Counted from the stretch's first letter, positions 24,986 through 32,972 are shown. The stretch: DNA of 41,867 nucleotides from Thermoplasmatales archaeon (GCA_020350825.1 CP070724.1:510749-552615); one strand, 5' to 3'. The notes: a model not told the origin generated them from the letters alone. Program-made: numbers and translations.

Positions 24986-25097
24986 ATGATTAAAACGTTT
25001 TGTTAAAACTCTCCCCTTTAATAAGACGTTTGCAAATAATAAGGCTAGATTTCTAACGGGGAGAACCCTCAAGGGTGTTAGGAGTCTGGCCTTTTTT
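24986..25097 (+). ncRNA. candidate structured small RNA / leader
   Basis: Between the promoter at 24951 and the T run at 25092-25097. A 17-base stem (25041-25057 with 25077-25093; 14 canonical pairs and three G-U wobbles) closes a loop holding alternative GGG/CCC/GGG pairings. Upstream an AAACGT...ACGTTT pairing is possible. It could be an attenuator before 25115 or a free regulatory RNA. No known family recognised. Confidence 0.55.
25041..25097 (+). terminator. strong long-stem terminator
   Basis: 17-base stem followed by six T (25092-25097). The inner loop holds GGGG, CCCT and AAGGG segments that can pair in two ways, which is unusual for a plain terminator. Confidence 0.75.
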
Positions 25098-25114
25098 ATT
25101 TATAAGGAGTTAAA

Positions 25115-25414
25115 ATGATAAATTTAAAAGAATTAAAAAAATGCTCTTTTGACAAAATATTTATCAAGATGGAATATGACAAAAATAATTACAAAAATCC
25201 TGTTTATATTCCTGTGAAGTCAGAGGGTTATATCATAGGAGAGTTTTACAAATATTCTGGAATTGGACATGTGGAATATGAAGGTGACGATTATTTTGGG
25301 ACTTCTTATAAAATATCATCTTTGCAGAAAAGAAAAAGAATAAACTTTTACAAAGTATTAACTGAATTTAATAATATTTGTTTTGTAAATAAAGATCATG
25401 CAATTATAAAATAA
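25115..25414 (+). CDS. hypothetical protein
   Basis: A 99-residue protein, Lys- and Tyr-rich, beta-rich in the middle, with a TAAGGAG SD. First gene after the strong hairpin, so its expression may depend on readthrough of that structure. Not recognised. Confidence 0.55.
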   Translation: MINLKELKKCSFDKIFIKMEYDKNNYKNPVYIPVKSEGYIIGEFYKYSGIGHVEYEGDDYFGTSYKISSLQKRKRINFYKVLTEFNNICFVNKDHAIIK

Positions 25415-25425
25415 GGATGTTTGGA

Positions 25426-26052
25426 ATGGCAGAAAAAAACAATAGAGATTTTAAAGGTATATGGATACCTAAAGAAATATGGTTGAGTAAAGAATTAACA
25501 TTGCATGAAAAAATATTCTATGTTGAAATTGATTCATTAGATAATGAAAAGGGATGTTTTGCAAGTAATGGGTACTTTTCTGATTTTTTCGGAATAACAA
25601 AACAGAGGTGTAGCCAAATAATAAATAGCTTAATTGAAAAGAATTTTTTAACTGTAAGTTATGAAATTAACGGAAAAGAAGTAAAAAAAAGGATATTGAG
25701 GGTATCAAATAAATTTGATAGGGTATCAAGAAAAGTTGATGGGGGGTATCAAGAAAATGTTAAAGGTAATAATACATATATTAATAATACATATACTACA
25801 AATAGCAAAAAAACAAATAAACCGTTTAAACCACCTACATTACAACAAATATCTGATTATATAAAAGAAAAAGGATATATGGTTAATCCAAATGAATTTT
25901 ATGAAACATATACAGAATCAAATTGGTATGACAAAACTGGTAAAAAAATAAAAATATGGAAAATGGTTATTGTTTCTTGGCATAGAAATAACTTAAAAAA
26001 CAATAAAAATAGTGAATCAACCTTAGATACTATATATCAAAAGGTAAATTAA
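25426..26052 (+). CDS. helix-turn-helix replication protein
   Basis: A 208-residue protein. Residues about 15-75 are a winged helix (EKIFYVEIDSL, then FGITKQRCSQIINSLIEKNF), as in phage replication initiators and replisome organisers. An Asn/Thr-rich linker (about 110-130) leads to a C-terminal DnaD-like helical region with WKMVIVSWHRNN. ATG 25426 is chosen because AAGGA is eight bases upstream, whereas ATG 25417 overlaps that SD. DnaB-like helicase and SSB genes follow, so it likely loads the helicase at the origin. Confidence 0.75.
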   Translation: MAEKNNRDFKGIWIPKEIWLSKELTLHEKIFYVEIDSLDNEKGCFASNGYFSDFFGITKQRCSQIINSLIEKNFLTVSYEINGKEVKKRILRVSNKFDRVSRKVDGGYQENVKGNNTYINNTYTTNSKKTNKPFKPPTLQQISDYIKEKGYMVNPNEFYETYTESNWYDKTGKKIKIWKMVIVSWHRNNLKNNKNSESTLDTIYQKVN

Positions 26053-27291
26053 ATGTACGATAAAGAAACAGAAATAAAACTATTATCAATTAGTTTAATA
26101 AAAAAGACTGTACTAGATGAAATATGTACAGAGTTGACACCAGATGACTTTTATGACCAATACAATAAAAAGGTTTATGAATGCATTAAAGATTTATATG
26201 ATTCAGACATAGAAGTTGATAGTATATCACTTGCTGATAAACTTAAGCAACGAAATATATACGACAATGAAAAGTTTGTTGAGTTAATAAGTTTTTCAGA
26301 ATATATAAATACAAAATATGCAATAGATTTGATACGAAAATACTCAGTTAGAAGGAATACTCTTGATTGTTTGATACAAGCACAATCTAAGATTAAAGAC
26401 CTTACACATGATAGTGATGAAGTTATCGAAACAATAGAGGAAGAACTTAGCAATATAAGAGTAGTAAGAAAAAGTGATTATCAAGATTTTAGTGATTTAG
26501 ATGTTAAAGACCTATCAATAAAAGGTACTTATTTTGAAACTGGATTTTCTGATATTGATAATTATTTAAATGGAATATTTAAAAAAGAATTATTTGTATT
26601 AGCTGCTAGGCCTTCACAGGGTAAAAGTGCACTTGCTTGGAAATTGGGCTATAATATAGCTAGTAAAGGTAATCAGGTTTTATTTTATAGCTTAGAAATG
26701 GACAAAAGATTATTAGGAACTAGGGCAATTAGTCAAGAATCTAAGGTTGATATAAGAAAAATTCAACTAGGAAAACTTGATTTAGATGATATGGAAAAAA
26801 TAAATGAAGTTTCTGAGCGAATTAAATCAACTGGAATAAAAGTAGTACAAAATGTGTATAGTATTGATGGTATAGTAAATAGTATTAAAAAGTTTGCAAG
26901 AATGAAAAAACTTGACGTTGTAATTATAGATTATTTGCAGTTAATGACAAGTTCTTTAAAGGTTGACCGTCGTTTACAGATAGGAGATATAACAAGACGT
27001 CTTAAAATATTGGCTGGTCAATTAGATATAAATATATGCTTGCTTTCTCAGTTAAGCAGAAAAACAGAGGAAAGAAAAGAACCAGTACTTAGTGATTTAA
27101 AAGAAGCTGGAGAAATAGAACAGGATGCGGACATGGTTTGGTTTGTTCACAATCCAGACAAGACACAAGAAAAGATTAACTTAATATTTGCAAAGAATAG
27201 AAATGGCCCAACAGGTTATATAAATATGTGGTTTATACGTAAATGTACAGACTTTAGACAAGTATCAAAAGATTTTACAGGATGGGAATAA
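26053..27291 (+). CDS. dnaB: DnaB-type replicative helicase
   Basis: A 412-residue protein. The N-terminal helical domain (1-95), a linker, then the RecA-like motor with Walker A ARPSQGKSAL (185-194), Walker B VVIIDYLQLM (about 291-300), and a Ser-Gln motif with LSQLSR. Slightly shorter than bacterial DnaB. It unwinds the replication fork 5' to 3'. It sits between initiator and SSB genes. Starts directly after the previous stop. Confidence 0.93.
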   Translation: MYDKETEIKLLSISLIKKTVLDEICTELTPDDFYDQYNKKVYECIKDLYDSDIEVDSISLADKLKQRNIYDNEKFVELISFSEYINTKYAIDLIRKYSVRRNTLDCLIQAQSKIKDLTHDSDEVIETIEEELSNIRVVRKSDYQDFSDLDVKDLSIKGTYFETGFSDIDNYLNGIFKKELFVLAARPSQGKSALAWKLGYNIASKGNQVLFYSLEMDKRLLGTRAISQESKVDIRKIQLGKLDLDDMEKINEVSERIKSTGIKVVQNVYSIDGIVNSIKKFARMKKLDVVIIDYLQLMTSSLKVDRRLQIGDITRRLKILAGQLDINICLLSQLSRKTEERKEPVLSDLKEAGEIEQDADMVWFVHNPDKTQEKINLIFAKNRNGPTGYINMWFIRKCTDFRQVSKDFTGWE

Positions 27292-27304
27292 AGGAGAATA
27301 AAAA

Positions 27305-27715
27305 ATGGCTAACGATTTAAACAGAATAATTTTAATAGGAAATTTAACAAGAGATCCAGAATTAAAAAATACTCAGTCTGGTTCATCTGTTTGTAATTTC
27401 TCAATAGCTAACAACAGAAGTTACACACAAAATGGAGAAAAGAAAGAATACACTTCATTCTTTAACTGTGTTGTATGGGGAAAGCTTGGCGAAACAATAA
27501 ATCAATACTGTAAAAAGGGTCAAAGGATTGGATTAGAGGGAAAATTGCAACAAAGATCCTGGGATGATCAAAATGGAAATAAAAGAACCACTGTTGAGAT
27601 AGTAGTTGAGAACATACAGTTTTTAACGCCTAGAAAAAATGATGATAGCGAACAAGTTCAGCCTGAGACTGATATTCAATCAAATTATTTTAGTGATGAA
27701 GACATCCCTTTTTAA
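27305..27715 (+). CDS. ssb: single-stranded DNA-binding protein
   Basis: A 136-residue protein with an OB fold (NRIILIGNLTRDPELK at 6-21, then FFNCVVWGKLGETI near 56-69) and a C-terminal acidic tail ending DEDIPF, the partner-binding tip. It covers ssDNA during replication. Strong GGAG SD. Confidence 0.95.
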   Translation: MANDLNRIILIGNLTRDPELKNTQSGSSVCNFSIANNRSYTQNGEKKEYTSFFNCVVWGKLGETINQYCKKGQRIGLEGKLQQRSWDDQNGNKRTTVEIVVENIQFLTPRKNDDSEQVQPETDIQSNYFSDEDIPF

Positions 27716-27724
27716 AAAAAATAC

Positions 27725-27753
27725 TTGACAATATTGCATATTCTTTGTATATT
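27725..27753 (+). promoter_or_regulatory. promoter TTGACA-17-TATATT
   Basis: TTGACA (27725-27730), 17 bases, TATATT (27748-27753), just after the SSB stop. It lies inside an upstream reading frame at 27745, which argues that the ATG at 27781 is the real start of the next gene. Confidence 0.8.
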
Positions 27754-27780
27754 GAATGTATAAAACAAATAGAGGTTAAC

Positions 27781-28011
27781 ATGAAATTTACAAAAGTTTC
27801 TTACAGAAGACTTGTTAAAACTGAAGACTATGAAAATCAATCTTTAGAGGTAGAGGCAGAACTTGAAAACGATGATCATATTGACGATGTTTTCAGATGG
27901 GTAAAATGTTGGGTTCTCAAAAATCTTGAACTTGATGAAGAGCTGGAAGAGTTTACCAAGGGCAATTACAATCATGAGTCTGATAGCAGATTTAAATTAA
28001 TAGAGATGTAA
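27781..28011 (+). CDS. hypothetical acidic protein
   Basis: A 76-residue Glu/Asp-rich protein. ATG 27781 is chosen since AGAGG is upstream and the promoter at 27725 would lie within an upstream-extended frame. Mixed alpha/beta. Not recognised. Confidence 0.6.
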   Translation: MKFTKVSYRRLVKTEDYENQSLEVEAELENDDHIDDVFRWVKCWVLKNLELDEELEEFTKGNYNHESDSRFKLIEM

Positions 28012-28013
28012 TA

Positions 28014-28397
28014 ATGGCTATAATTCAAGTAATAGAAAGATCTGTAAAAAAGACACAAACAAAAATATTCGACAAGGTTAGATATGGGCAATATTGTGGG
28101 ATTGATTGGGGTATTGAAAGTGTAAAATATTACAGTGAATTATGTGAAATAATAGATTCAAGATTTAATTATGTTTTTAGAAATATGAGAACAGAACATT
28201 TTACCCAAATGTTGGATTATGGAATCAGATTTATTATTAACTGTGGAAAATATAACATATATTCTACTAATTCTTCAATTGTAAAAAAACGTTTTGAAAA
28301 ATTATTTAGAAGTAAAGGATTATTAGTCAATGTTTCTATTACTGGGATATTGGTATCTGAAAATTCTTTAGAGGTTAAAGTGGAAAGACGTGAATAA
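28014..28397 (+). CDS. hypothetical protein
   Basis: A 127-residue protein without recognisable motifs. N-terminal basic segment and an alpha/beta middle. Overlaps the ferredoxin gene by eight bases. Not recognised. Confidence 0.55.
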   Translation: MAIIQVIERSVKKTQTKIFDKVRYGQYCGIDWGIESVKYYSELCEIIDSRFNYVFRNMRTEHFTQMLDYGIRFIINCGKYNIYSTNSSIVKKRFEKLFRSKGLLVNVSITGILVSENSLEVKVERRE

Positions 28398-28608
28398 AAT
28401 CAAAATAGAAAAATCAGACTGCACAGGTTGTATGAACTGTTACGAAGTTTGTCCAGTTAATGCAATAAAAGAAATACATTATAATGTCGGTGATAGCGAA
28501 TACAAAAGAGCCGGATTGATTATTGAGTTATGTGTTGGGTGCGGTTTATGTTCAGATGTTTGTCAACAATTAGCTATAGGGGAAGTAAATGAAAAAGATA
28601 ACAGTTGA
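28390..28608 (+). CDS. bacterial-type 2[4Fe-4S] ferredoxin
   Basis: A 72-residue protein with two complete iron-sulfur motifs: CTGCMNCYEVCP (C11, C14, C17, C21) and CVGCGLCSDVC (C48, C51, C54, C58). It is an electron carrier of clostridial type, with the Pro after the first motif present and the second replaced by Gln. GTG start overlapping the previous gene; next gene overlaps by 20 bases. A phage ferredoxin next to a NinB-like gene is odd. It may supply electrons to a host or phage radical enzyme, or be a structural cluster protein. Confidence 0.85.
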   Translation: MNKIKIEKSDCTGCMNCYEVCPVNAIKEIHYNVGDSEYKRAGLIIELCVGCGLCSDVCQQLAIGEVNEKDNS

Positions 28609-29257
28609 AAGCGTATACATTGAAAAAGATGGTGTAAAAACTATAGATATTATTGACCAAAAAGATGTAAAAAGGTTGGACGAATGGTCTTCAGGTTATC
28701 AATCCGGTCAACGTATTCAGGTAACTTATGAAGCTATAGACAAAGCTGTACATTTTCAATACAAATATTATTATGGTTATCTTTTGCCGGATGTTATGGA
28801 CGCACAAGGAGAGCCAAGTCAAATAGAGTGTAATTTAATTATAAAGACCGAACTATTAAGAAAAGATTTGATGAGTGGAATGGAAAACTATAAAAGAAAA
28901 TATTTCAATATTCCTGTAATAGTTTTCTTAAACGGTAAAGCATATGGATATTTACCAAAGGGCATAAATCTTTTAGAAAAAACTCCTTTGGATGCATTGC
29001 AGGCATGTTTCACTGGAGAAATAACGCTTGATTATTTCACTGGAACGACTATACTTTATATAATAAGAGAATCTAATGATAACGCAGGGGCAAGTTATAT
29101 GTATCATTCTTTTATCCCTTCCTTAAGCACACTAAGCTACAAAGAAATGAAAGAGCATATATTAAACACAGAAAATTTTCTAATACATTATATACCAGGT
29201 GGGAGATTTAGCGAAAAAACTATAGAGATAAGGGGTGAGCTATATGAGTCTAGTTGA
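28589..29257 (+). CDS. NinB-like recombination protein candidate
   Basis: A 222-residue protein. Its layout resembles phage NinB-type proteins: a KAVHFQYKYYYGYLLPDVMDAQGE segment in the first half and SLSTLSYKEMKEHILNTENF near the C-terminus. Between them is an insertion of about 75 residues. NinB binds ssDNA and aids recombination. The last 50 bases recur near 36050. Family match is moderate. Confidence 0.5.
   Translation: MKKITVESVYIEKDGVKTIDIIDQKDVKRLDEWSSGYQSGQRIQVTYEAIDKAVHFQYKYYYGYLLPDVMDAQGEPSQIECNLIIKTELLRKDLMSGMENYKRKYFNIPVIVFLNGKAYGYLPKGINLLEKTPLDALQACFTGEITLDYFTGTTILYIIRESNDNAGASYMYHSFIPSLSTLSYKEMKEHILNTENFLIHYIPGGRFSEKTIEIRGELYESS
29181..29234 (+). repeat. 54-base repeat, copy 1 (end of NinB-like gene)
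   Basis: About 49 of 54 bases match 36050-36103. It covers the end of the NinB-like gene and the upstream region of the next gene. Confidence 0.8.
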
Positions 29258-29420
29258 AAGACTGATTAAGATATGTGAAGAAGAATCACACAATACTGAA
29301 TTAGCAATACATTTAAACCAGAGGTATAACAGGAAATATGAGTGTGGTTATTTAGTAGGTGTTAGAGACATGACTGACAAGATAAGCAAAGAAATTTATG
29401 ATTACGTGAATACATTATAG
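29244..29420 (+). CDS. small helical protein
   Basis: A 58-residue protein. ATG 29244 is preferred over GTG 29235 because AGGGGTGA is correctly spaced. Charged helical. A weakly similar start (an EKLI-I-C pattern) recurs at 36258. Not recognised. Confidence 0.55.
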   Translation: MSLVERLIKICEEESHNTELAIHLNQRYNRKYECGYLVGVRDMTDKISKEIYDYVNTL

Positions 29421-29428
29421 GGGGAATT

Positions 29429-29683
29429 ATGAATGATATATATGACATATTAGAAAAACATGTGAAAACAAATCTGGGAATAGACCCAAAAGCGACACAT
29501 GAATTTATTTTTAATGTTGTAGAAAGAATATCTGATATGTCCACGGCGGAAGCGGTGGAATACATTGAAAAAAATATTATTGAAGGACTTAACGATAAAG
29601 GAAAGCGGATTGTTGCATTCCTGGTGAGGATGGCAGTAATAAAAATTGCAAATGACTTTATAGAATTTAATAAATCTAGATAA
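29429..29683 (+). CDS. hypothetical helical protein
   Basis: An 84-residue helical protein with an AGGGGG SD. No membrane segment. Not recognised. Confidence 0.55.
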   Translation: MNDIYDILEKHVKTNLGIDPKATHEFIFNVVERISDMSTAEAVEYIEKNIIEGLNDKGKRIVAFLVRMAVIKIANDFIEFNKSR

Positions 29684-29725
29684 GAGATTTATAAGATGTT
29701 AGAAGCAATAAAGAAGGGAATATAA

Positions 29726-30148
29726 ATGGCAATTGTATACAAGAAGGTAACAAAGAAAACTAAGAAGAAAAGAAACAAAGATCGATATATGCAAATGCTG
29801 TGGAGACAAGCAGTCTTAAAGTTTTGGGGAATGAAATGTGTATTTTGTGGAAACCCTGACATTCTGGGTTTAGAGGCTCATCATTTGGTTAAGAGAAAAA
29901 ACAAAATATTGAGACATGATTACAGAAACGGAATTCCTCTTTGCAAATATGGTTGTCATGCTGAAGCAGATACGTTGGAAGGAATGCAAAAAATACAAAA
30001 AATAGTTCCAAAAGCACAAATAGTGTATCTAAAAACATTTGAGAAAATGAATTATAAAGACTTTCTAATCGATAGACAAATGACAAACTTGGAATATATG
30101 AAAGAAATGAAACAAGAGTTGAATGAGTTTATAAAATCTAATGATTGA
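29726..30148 (+). CDS. HNH endonuclease-like protein
   Basis: A 140-residue protein with a basic N-terminus and an HNH/ribbon core: CVFCGNPDILGLEAHHLVKR (C38, C41, then HH), DYRNGIPLCKYGCHAEAD (N, then Cys pair and His). The layout matches phage HNH nucleases that can act in DNA packaging or homing. No nearby terminase, so a free-standing role is likely. The helical C-terminal tail is unassigned. Confidence 0.75.
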   Translation: MAIVYKKVTKKTKKKRNKDRYMQMLWRQAVLKFWGMKCVFCGNPDILGLEAHHLVKRKNKILRHDYRNGIPLCKYGCHAEADTLEGMQKIQKIVPKAQIVYLKTFEKMNYKDFLIDRQMTNLEYMKEMKQELNEFIKSND

Positions 30149-30164
30149 AAGGATAAAAGACGCC

Positions 30165-30317
30165 ATGCAAGACATATTGATAATAATATTTACATTCATA
30201 ATATGTATTCTGGTTTACGCTACCATATATATATTTACCTGGCTATTTGCAAAAAAACAAAAATTCCAGGAATGGCATAAAGAAATATGGCAAGCTTGGA
30301 AGTTGAGAGGTAAATAA
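30165..30317 (+). CDS. single-pass membrane protein
   Basis: A 50-residue protein with one transmembrane helix (about 4-27, rich in Ile and Phe) and a basic Lys/Trp-rich tail. Start 30165 has AAAGGA upstream; an in-frame ATG at 30141 would add eight residues. Next to a putative peptidoglycan enzyme, so a lysis role is possible. Confidence 0.5.
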   Translation: MQDILIIIFTFIICILVYATIYIFTWLFAKKQKFQEWHKEIWQAWKLRGK

Positions 30318-30355
30318 AGGTTTGCCTGTAAAATTTAAAATATTATGGGAAAGTG

Positions 30356-30958
30356 ATGATAATTCTAAACGATAAAGAATCAATAAAAAAGGCTGAAGAA
30401 ATGTACTGTGTTTCTGGCGCACCTATAGAACAAGATTTAAATCTTTTCGGGATAAGAAATAGTCAAGATGTCAACAAGGGTGTCTGGAATGATTTAATAT
30501 GTTTATACGACAAAAGAGATGGCAAAATATACTTAATGGAAGGCACAACAGAGCCAGGACGACATTATACTTACAATCCTATGAACAAAGACGGTGCTTT
30601 ACATATGGTTCCAGGGTTTTATCCAAATCTTTGGAGACCTTTACGAAAAAGATTTCGTCAAGTTGGGAAATTGTGGATTTGGCGTGATAAAAATAAAAAC
30701 TTCAAACAGGATAATGAAGAAAAAGACTATGAGGTTGGTAGAGTTTTTGTTCAGCTTCACGGTATTAATAGAATATTAAGCAGGATTTTCAAAGCTTCAG
30801 CCGGTTGTCAAGTAATTCGCATACCAAAAGAATACACGTTTATTTATGATTTATGCAAGAAGTCAGGACAAGGTTTGTTTTCATATTTACTAATGGATTT
30901 GAAAACAGAAAATAAATATTTTTATGATATGGTGTTTGAAAGAAGCAGATTGGAATAG
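30356..30958 (+). CDS. L,D-transpeptidase (YkuD)-like protein, candidate lysis enzyme
   Basis: A 200-residue protein containing VQLHGIN (His135) and, 16 residues later, SAGCQVI (Cys151), the His/Cys order of the YkuD fold. An upstream TTEPGRHYTYNPMNKDGALHMVPG block (about 64-87) resembles the substrate-side segment of related phage proteins. YkuD enzymes act on peptidoglycan cross-links through a Cys nucleophile. No signal peptide, so export would need a holin. ATG 30356 preferred to GTG 30353 on SD spacing. Confidence 0.45.
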   Translation: MIILNDKESIKKAEEMYCVSGAPIEQDLNLFGIRNSQDVNKGVWNDLICLYDKRDGKIYLMEGTTEPGRHYTYNPMNKDGALHMVPGFYPNLWRPLRKRFRQVGKLWIWRDKNKNFKQDNEEKDYEVGRVFVQLHGINRILSRIFKASAGCQVIRIPKEYTFIYDLCKKSGQGLFSYLLMDLKTENKYFYDMVFERSRLE

Positions 30959-31289
30959 GCAAATTGCTATTAGAGAAGCAGAAGCAAAACGAGAATCCGC
31001 GAAAGCTTTAGCTGATGCCGAAATAATTAGAGCAAAAGGAGTTGCGGAGGCGAATGAGATTATTGAAATTGAACATATTAATAAGATTGATAAGTCATGG
31101 AAAACGGTACAGAATGGAATTTCTATTGTTTTCATTGCTTTTTATAGTGTATTGTTTACTTTATCTGTAGTTGGCTCATCAAGTATATCAGTAGTTGATA
31201 TGAATACCATTAAATATTCATCTATGTCACTTGGTATTATTTCTCTTTTACTAAGTTATTCTGTTTATCATAGAGTTTCGAAATTATAA
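30924..31289 (+). CDS. coiled-coil membrane protein, holin-like candidate
   Basis: A 121-residue protein. Residues 15-50 form an Ala/Glu/Lys coiled coil like the tail of SPFH proteins (EAEAKRESAKALADAEIIRA). Two hydrophobic segments follow at about 67-84 and 100-116. It overlaps the YkuD-like gene by 35 bases. The layout and neighbour suggest a holin or membrane regulator of lysis, without direct family evidence. Confidence 0.45.
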   Translation: MIWCLKEADWNRQIAIREAEAKRESAKALADAEIIRAKGVAEANEIIEIEHINKIDKSWKTVQNGISIVFIAFYSVLFTLSVVGSSSISVVDMNTIKYSSMSLGIISLLLSYSVYHRVSKL

Positions 31290-31300
31290 GGTTAATAAGA

Positions 31301-31441
31301 ATGAGAATGACAAATATAATTATAATATCTACAATAATTTTATTTATATCTGGTTTAATAATTACAATTTGGTCTATTGTTACAACTAGAAAGAAATATT
31401 ATGATGATTATATAAAAAGGAAAAGGAATGAACAACATTAA
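31301..31441 (+). CDS. small single-pass membrane protein
   Basis: A 46-residue protein with one Ile-rich transmembrane helix (about 4-28) and a basic tail. AAGG lies nine bases upstream. It overlaps the next gene. Could be part of the lysis set. Confidence 0.5.
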   Translation: MRMTNIIIISTIILFISGLIITIWSIVTTRKKYYDDYIKRKRNEQH

Positions 31442-31694
31442 ACAATTTATATATCTAGATGAGTATAAAATGTATTCTCTTTCATCTCAATTATTTGAAG
31501 GGATTACTGATTTTCTTATTGATTCTAAATTTGAAGAAACTGAAGAACAAGAGAGCTTAAAACAAAATGAGGCATATTTGAGATATTTATGGATTCAGGG
31601 ACTGCATGACGGTAGCTCGGAAGTTATCTACATACCGACCGAGGCAAATTTACCTATTTTGGAATCTGTGCGTAAGTTGAGACAAAGAAAATAG
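31428..31694 (+). CDS. hypothetical protein with in-frame downstream extension
   Basis: An 88-residue protein with an AAAGGAAAAGG SD. Helical N-terminal half. The TAG stop at 31692 is followed by 50 further sense codons in the same frame (31695-31844) ending in a second TAG, so a readthrough product of about 139 residues is possible. Not recognised. Confidence 0.6.
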   Translation: MNNIKQFIYLDEYKMYSLSSQLFEGITDFLIDSKFEETEEQESLKQNEAYLRYLWIQGLHDGSSEVIYIPTEANLPILESVRKLRQRK

Positions 31695-31847
31695 AATAAA
31701 GTAAACGCTCTGTATTTTAAAAATGATAATAGATTTGAACAAATAAAAAGAACTCATCCAAAACAATATAATTATTGTATGGAAAAACTTGGACTTAGAG
31801 AGATTTTATATTATATTGCGAGGCAGGAAGCCGAGCCAGAAGTTTAG
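31695..31847 (+). other. in-frame extension after amber stop, no start codon
   Basis: Fifty codons in the frame of the preceding gene, without an ATG until codon 29. The composition looks coding (Lys, Glu, Tyr and Arg balanced, ending QEAEPEV). Either amber readthrough, a decayed gene end, or chance. Confidence 0.3.
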
Positions 31848-31853
31848 GCATTT

Positions 31854-31868
31854 CGTCTAACTGAGACG
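31854..31868 (+). repeat. palindrome 1 before 31893 gene
   Basis: CGTCT / AGACG stem with a five-base loop, overlapping GTCTAAC. It is the first of four palindromes in gaps before or after tiny genes. Confidence 0.6.
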
Positions 31869-31892
31869 GCATATCTGAAGGAGGATAAACGG

Positions 31893-32180
31893 ATGAATGT
31901 TTATAAAAATAGTGGTGAACAATTTCCCATAACTATCGAATTAAATAGCGGTTTTAATCGATTGACAGTGGATGCAGCGAAAGAACTATATATGAAATTA
32001 GGTGACTTACTTGAGCCTCTTTCAGATCATGCTGTGTTAGGCGAAGTTTCACTTTCCTCTGAAGACAAATATAAATTTATGGAAATAATGTACTCATACT
32101 TTGGTAAGCCATTTCCACATAAAATGGACTTTCACTTTTTTAATGAAGTACTGAAGCATTTTAGAATAGAAAGAAAGTGA
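31893..32180 (+). CDS. small hypothetical protein, cassette-array gene 1
   Basis: A 95-residue protein with a GAAGGAGGA SD. No membrane segment; mixed alpha/beta. First of four small genes each separated by palindromes. Not recognised. Confidence 0.65.
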   Translation: MNVYKNSGEQFPITIELNSGFNRLTVDAAKELYMKLGDLLEPLSDHAVLGEVSLSSEDKYKFMEIMYSYFGKPFPHKMDFHFFNEVLKHFRIERK

Positions 32181-32185
32181 AATTT

Positions 32186-32216
32186 CGACCTAACTTTTCA
32201 AGGCTATGAGAAGTCG
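32186..32216 (+). repeat. palindrome 2
   Basis: Imperfect dyad with CTTTTC / GAGAAG and CGAC / GTCG arms; contains ACCTAAC and AACTTTTCAAG, the latter shared with palindrome 3. Confidence 0.5.
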
Positions 32217-32251
32217 CTTTGACAGTATAAATTTATTATAGGGGTGAGTTT

Positions 32252-32515
32252 ATGAAAGTATTAAGTTTATTAAAGAACAAAGGACGATTTTTTATAGCCT
32301 TTGTTGTGCGCCGTTGCGAAGAGAGTGATTGTGTGTGTTATTGGTTTGAAAGGGGCATGGAAGATTGTGATGAAGGATGTTGTATTGGAAAACTTGAATG
32401 CGGTTATTTATTACATTGCTATTATCCTAAATTTATAAAAACAATTGTTAAGAAATATTTATTTAAGAAAGAAGAGCGTTATTGGGAAAAAATGGGTAAA
32501 AAATATTATAGTTAA
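32252..32515 (+). CDS. Cys-rich small protein, cassette-array gene 2
   Basis: An 87-residue protein with nine Cys residues (RRCEES, DCVCYW, EDCDEGCCIG, LECGY, LHCYY), probably metal-binding, with a basic C-terminus. AGGGGTG SD. Not recognised. Confidence 0.6.
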   Translation: MKVLSLLKNKGRFFIAFVVRRCEESDCVCYWFERGMEDCDEGCCIGKLECGYLLHCYYPKFIKTIVKKYLFKKEERYWEKMGKKYYS

Positions 32516-32550
32516 CAATGGCGTACAACTTTTCAAGAATGTACGTCGTT
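32514..32550 (+). repeat. palindrome 3, attC-like
   Basis: AAC (32514-32516), spacer, GGCGTACA (32520-32527), loop, TGTACGTC (32540-32547), GTT (32548-32550). The AAC...GTT ends around an imperfect stem match the minimal attC layout. Confidence 0.45.
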
Positions 32551-32571
32551 GCAAATTAAAAGGAGGTAGTT

Positions 32572-32910
32572 ATGAAAACAGAAAATCCAGAAAGAATTTA
32601 TGTAGAAAAATTTGTCGGAACAAATGGAATACATTGTTTAGATTATAAGAATTATGATGATAGTATTGAGTATATTAGATCGGATTTAGTCAGCAATGAC
32701 GTGCATTCTTTGTTAGGCGAAGGCTGGCGAGATATAAGTAAAGAGATGCCAAAAGGTAATAAAATAGATATAATTGTATGTATAAATAATAGAACTATTA
32801 GATTTGCATATTATGAACATGGTAAATTTTGGGATGGAAACGGTTTAGAATTATCAAATTTAAAAATAACTCATTTCATGTATAAGCCACTTCCGCCAGA
32901 TTTCGCCTAA
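32572..32910 (+). CDS. DUF551-like protein, cassette-array gene 3
   Basis: A 112-residue protein with an AAGGAGG SD. The C-terminal half matches the DUF551 pattern: GWRDISKEMP, then IVCINNRTIRFAYYEHGKFWD, then ITHFMYKPLPPDF. DUF551 is common in phages; function unknown. The stop lies in GCCTAAC, the start of palindrome 4. Confidence 0.75.
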   Translation: MKTENPERIYVEKFVGTNGIHCLDYKNYDDSIEYIRSDLVSNDVHSLLGEGWRDISKEMPKGNKIDIIVCINNRTIRFAYYEHGKFWDGNGLELSNLKITHFMYKPLPPDFA

Positions 32911-32959
32911 CATATTGAGAATAAACGAGCGTTTTAATGTCGTTTATTCTCTGTTGTAC
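32905..32959 (+). repeat. palindrome 4, attC-like
   Basis: GCCTAAC (32905-32911), spacer, perfect 12-base arms GAGAATAAACGA / TCGTTTATTCTC, then TGTTGTAC. Best attC-like match of the set, but the trailing GTT box is imperfect. Confidence 0.5.
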
Positions 32960-32972
32960 GAAGTAAACGGGC
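32941..32972 (+). repeat. flanking inverted repeat, left arm
   Basis: 27 of 32 bases are inverted-complementary to 33169-33200, bracketing the 58-residue gene at 32992. Confidence 0.75.
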
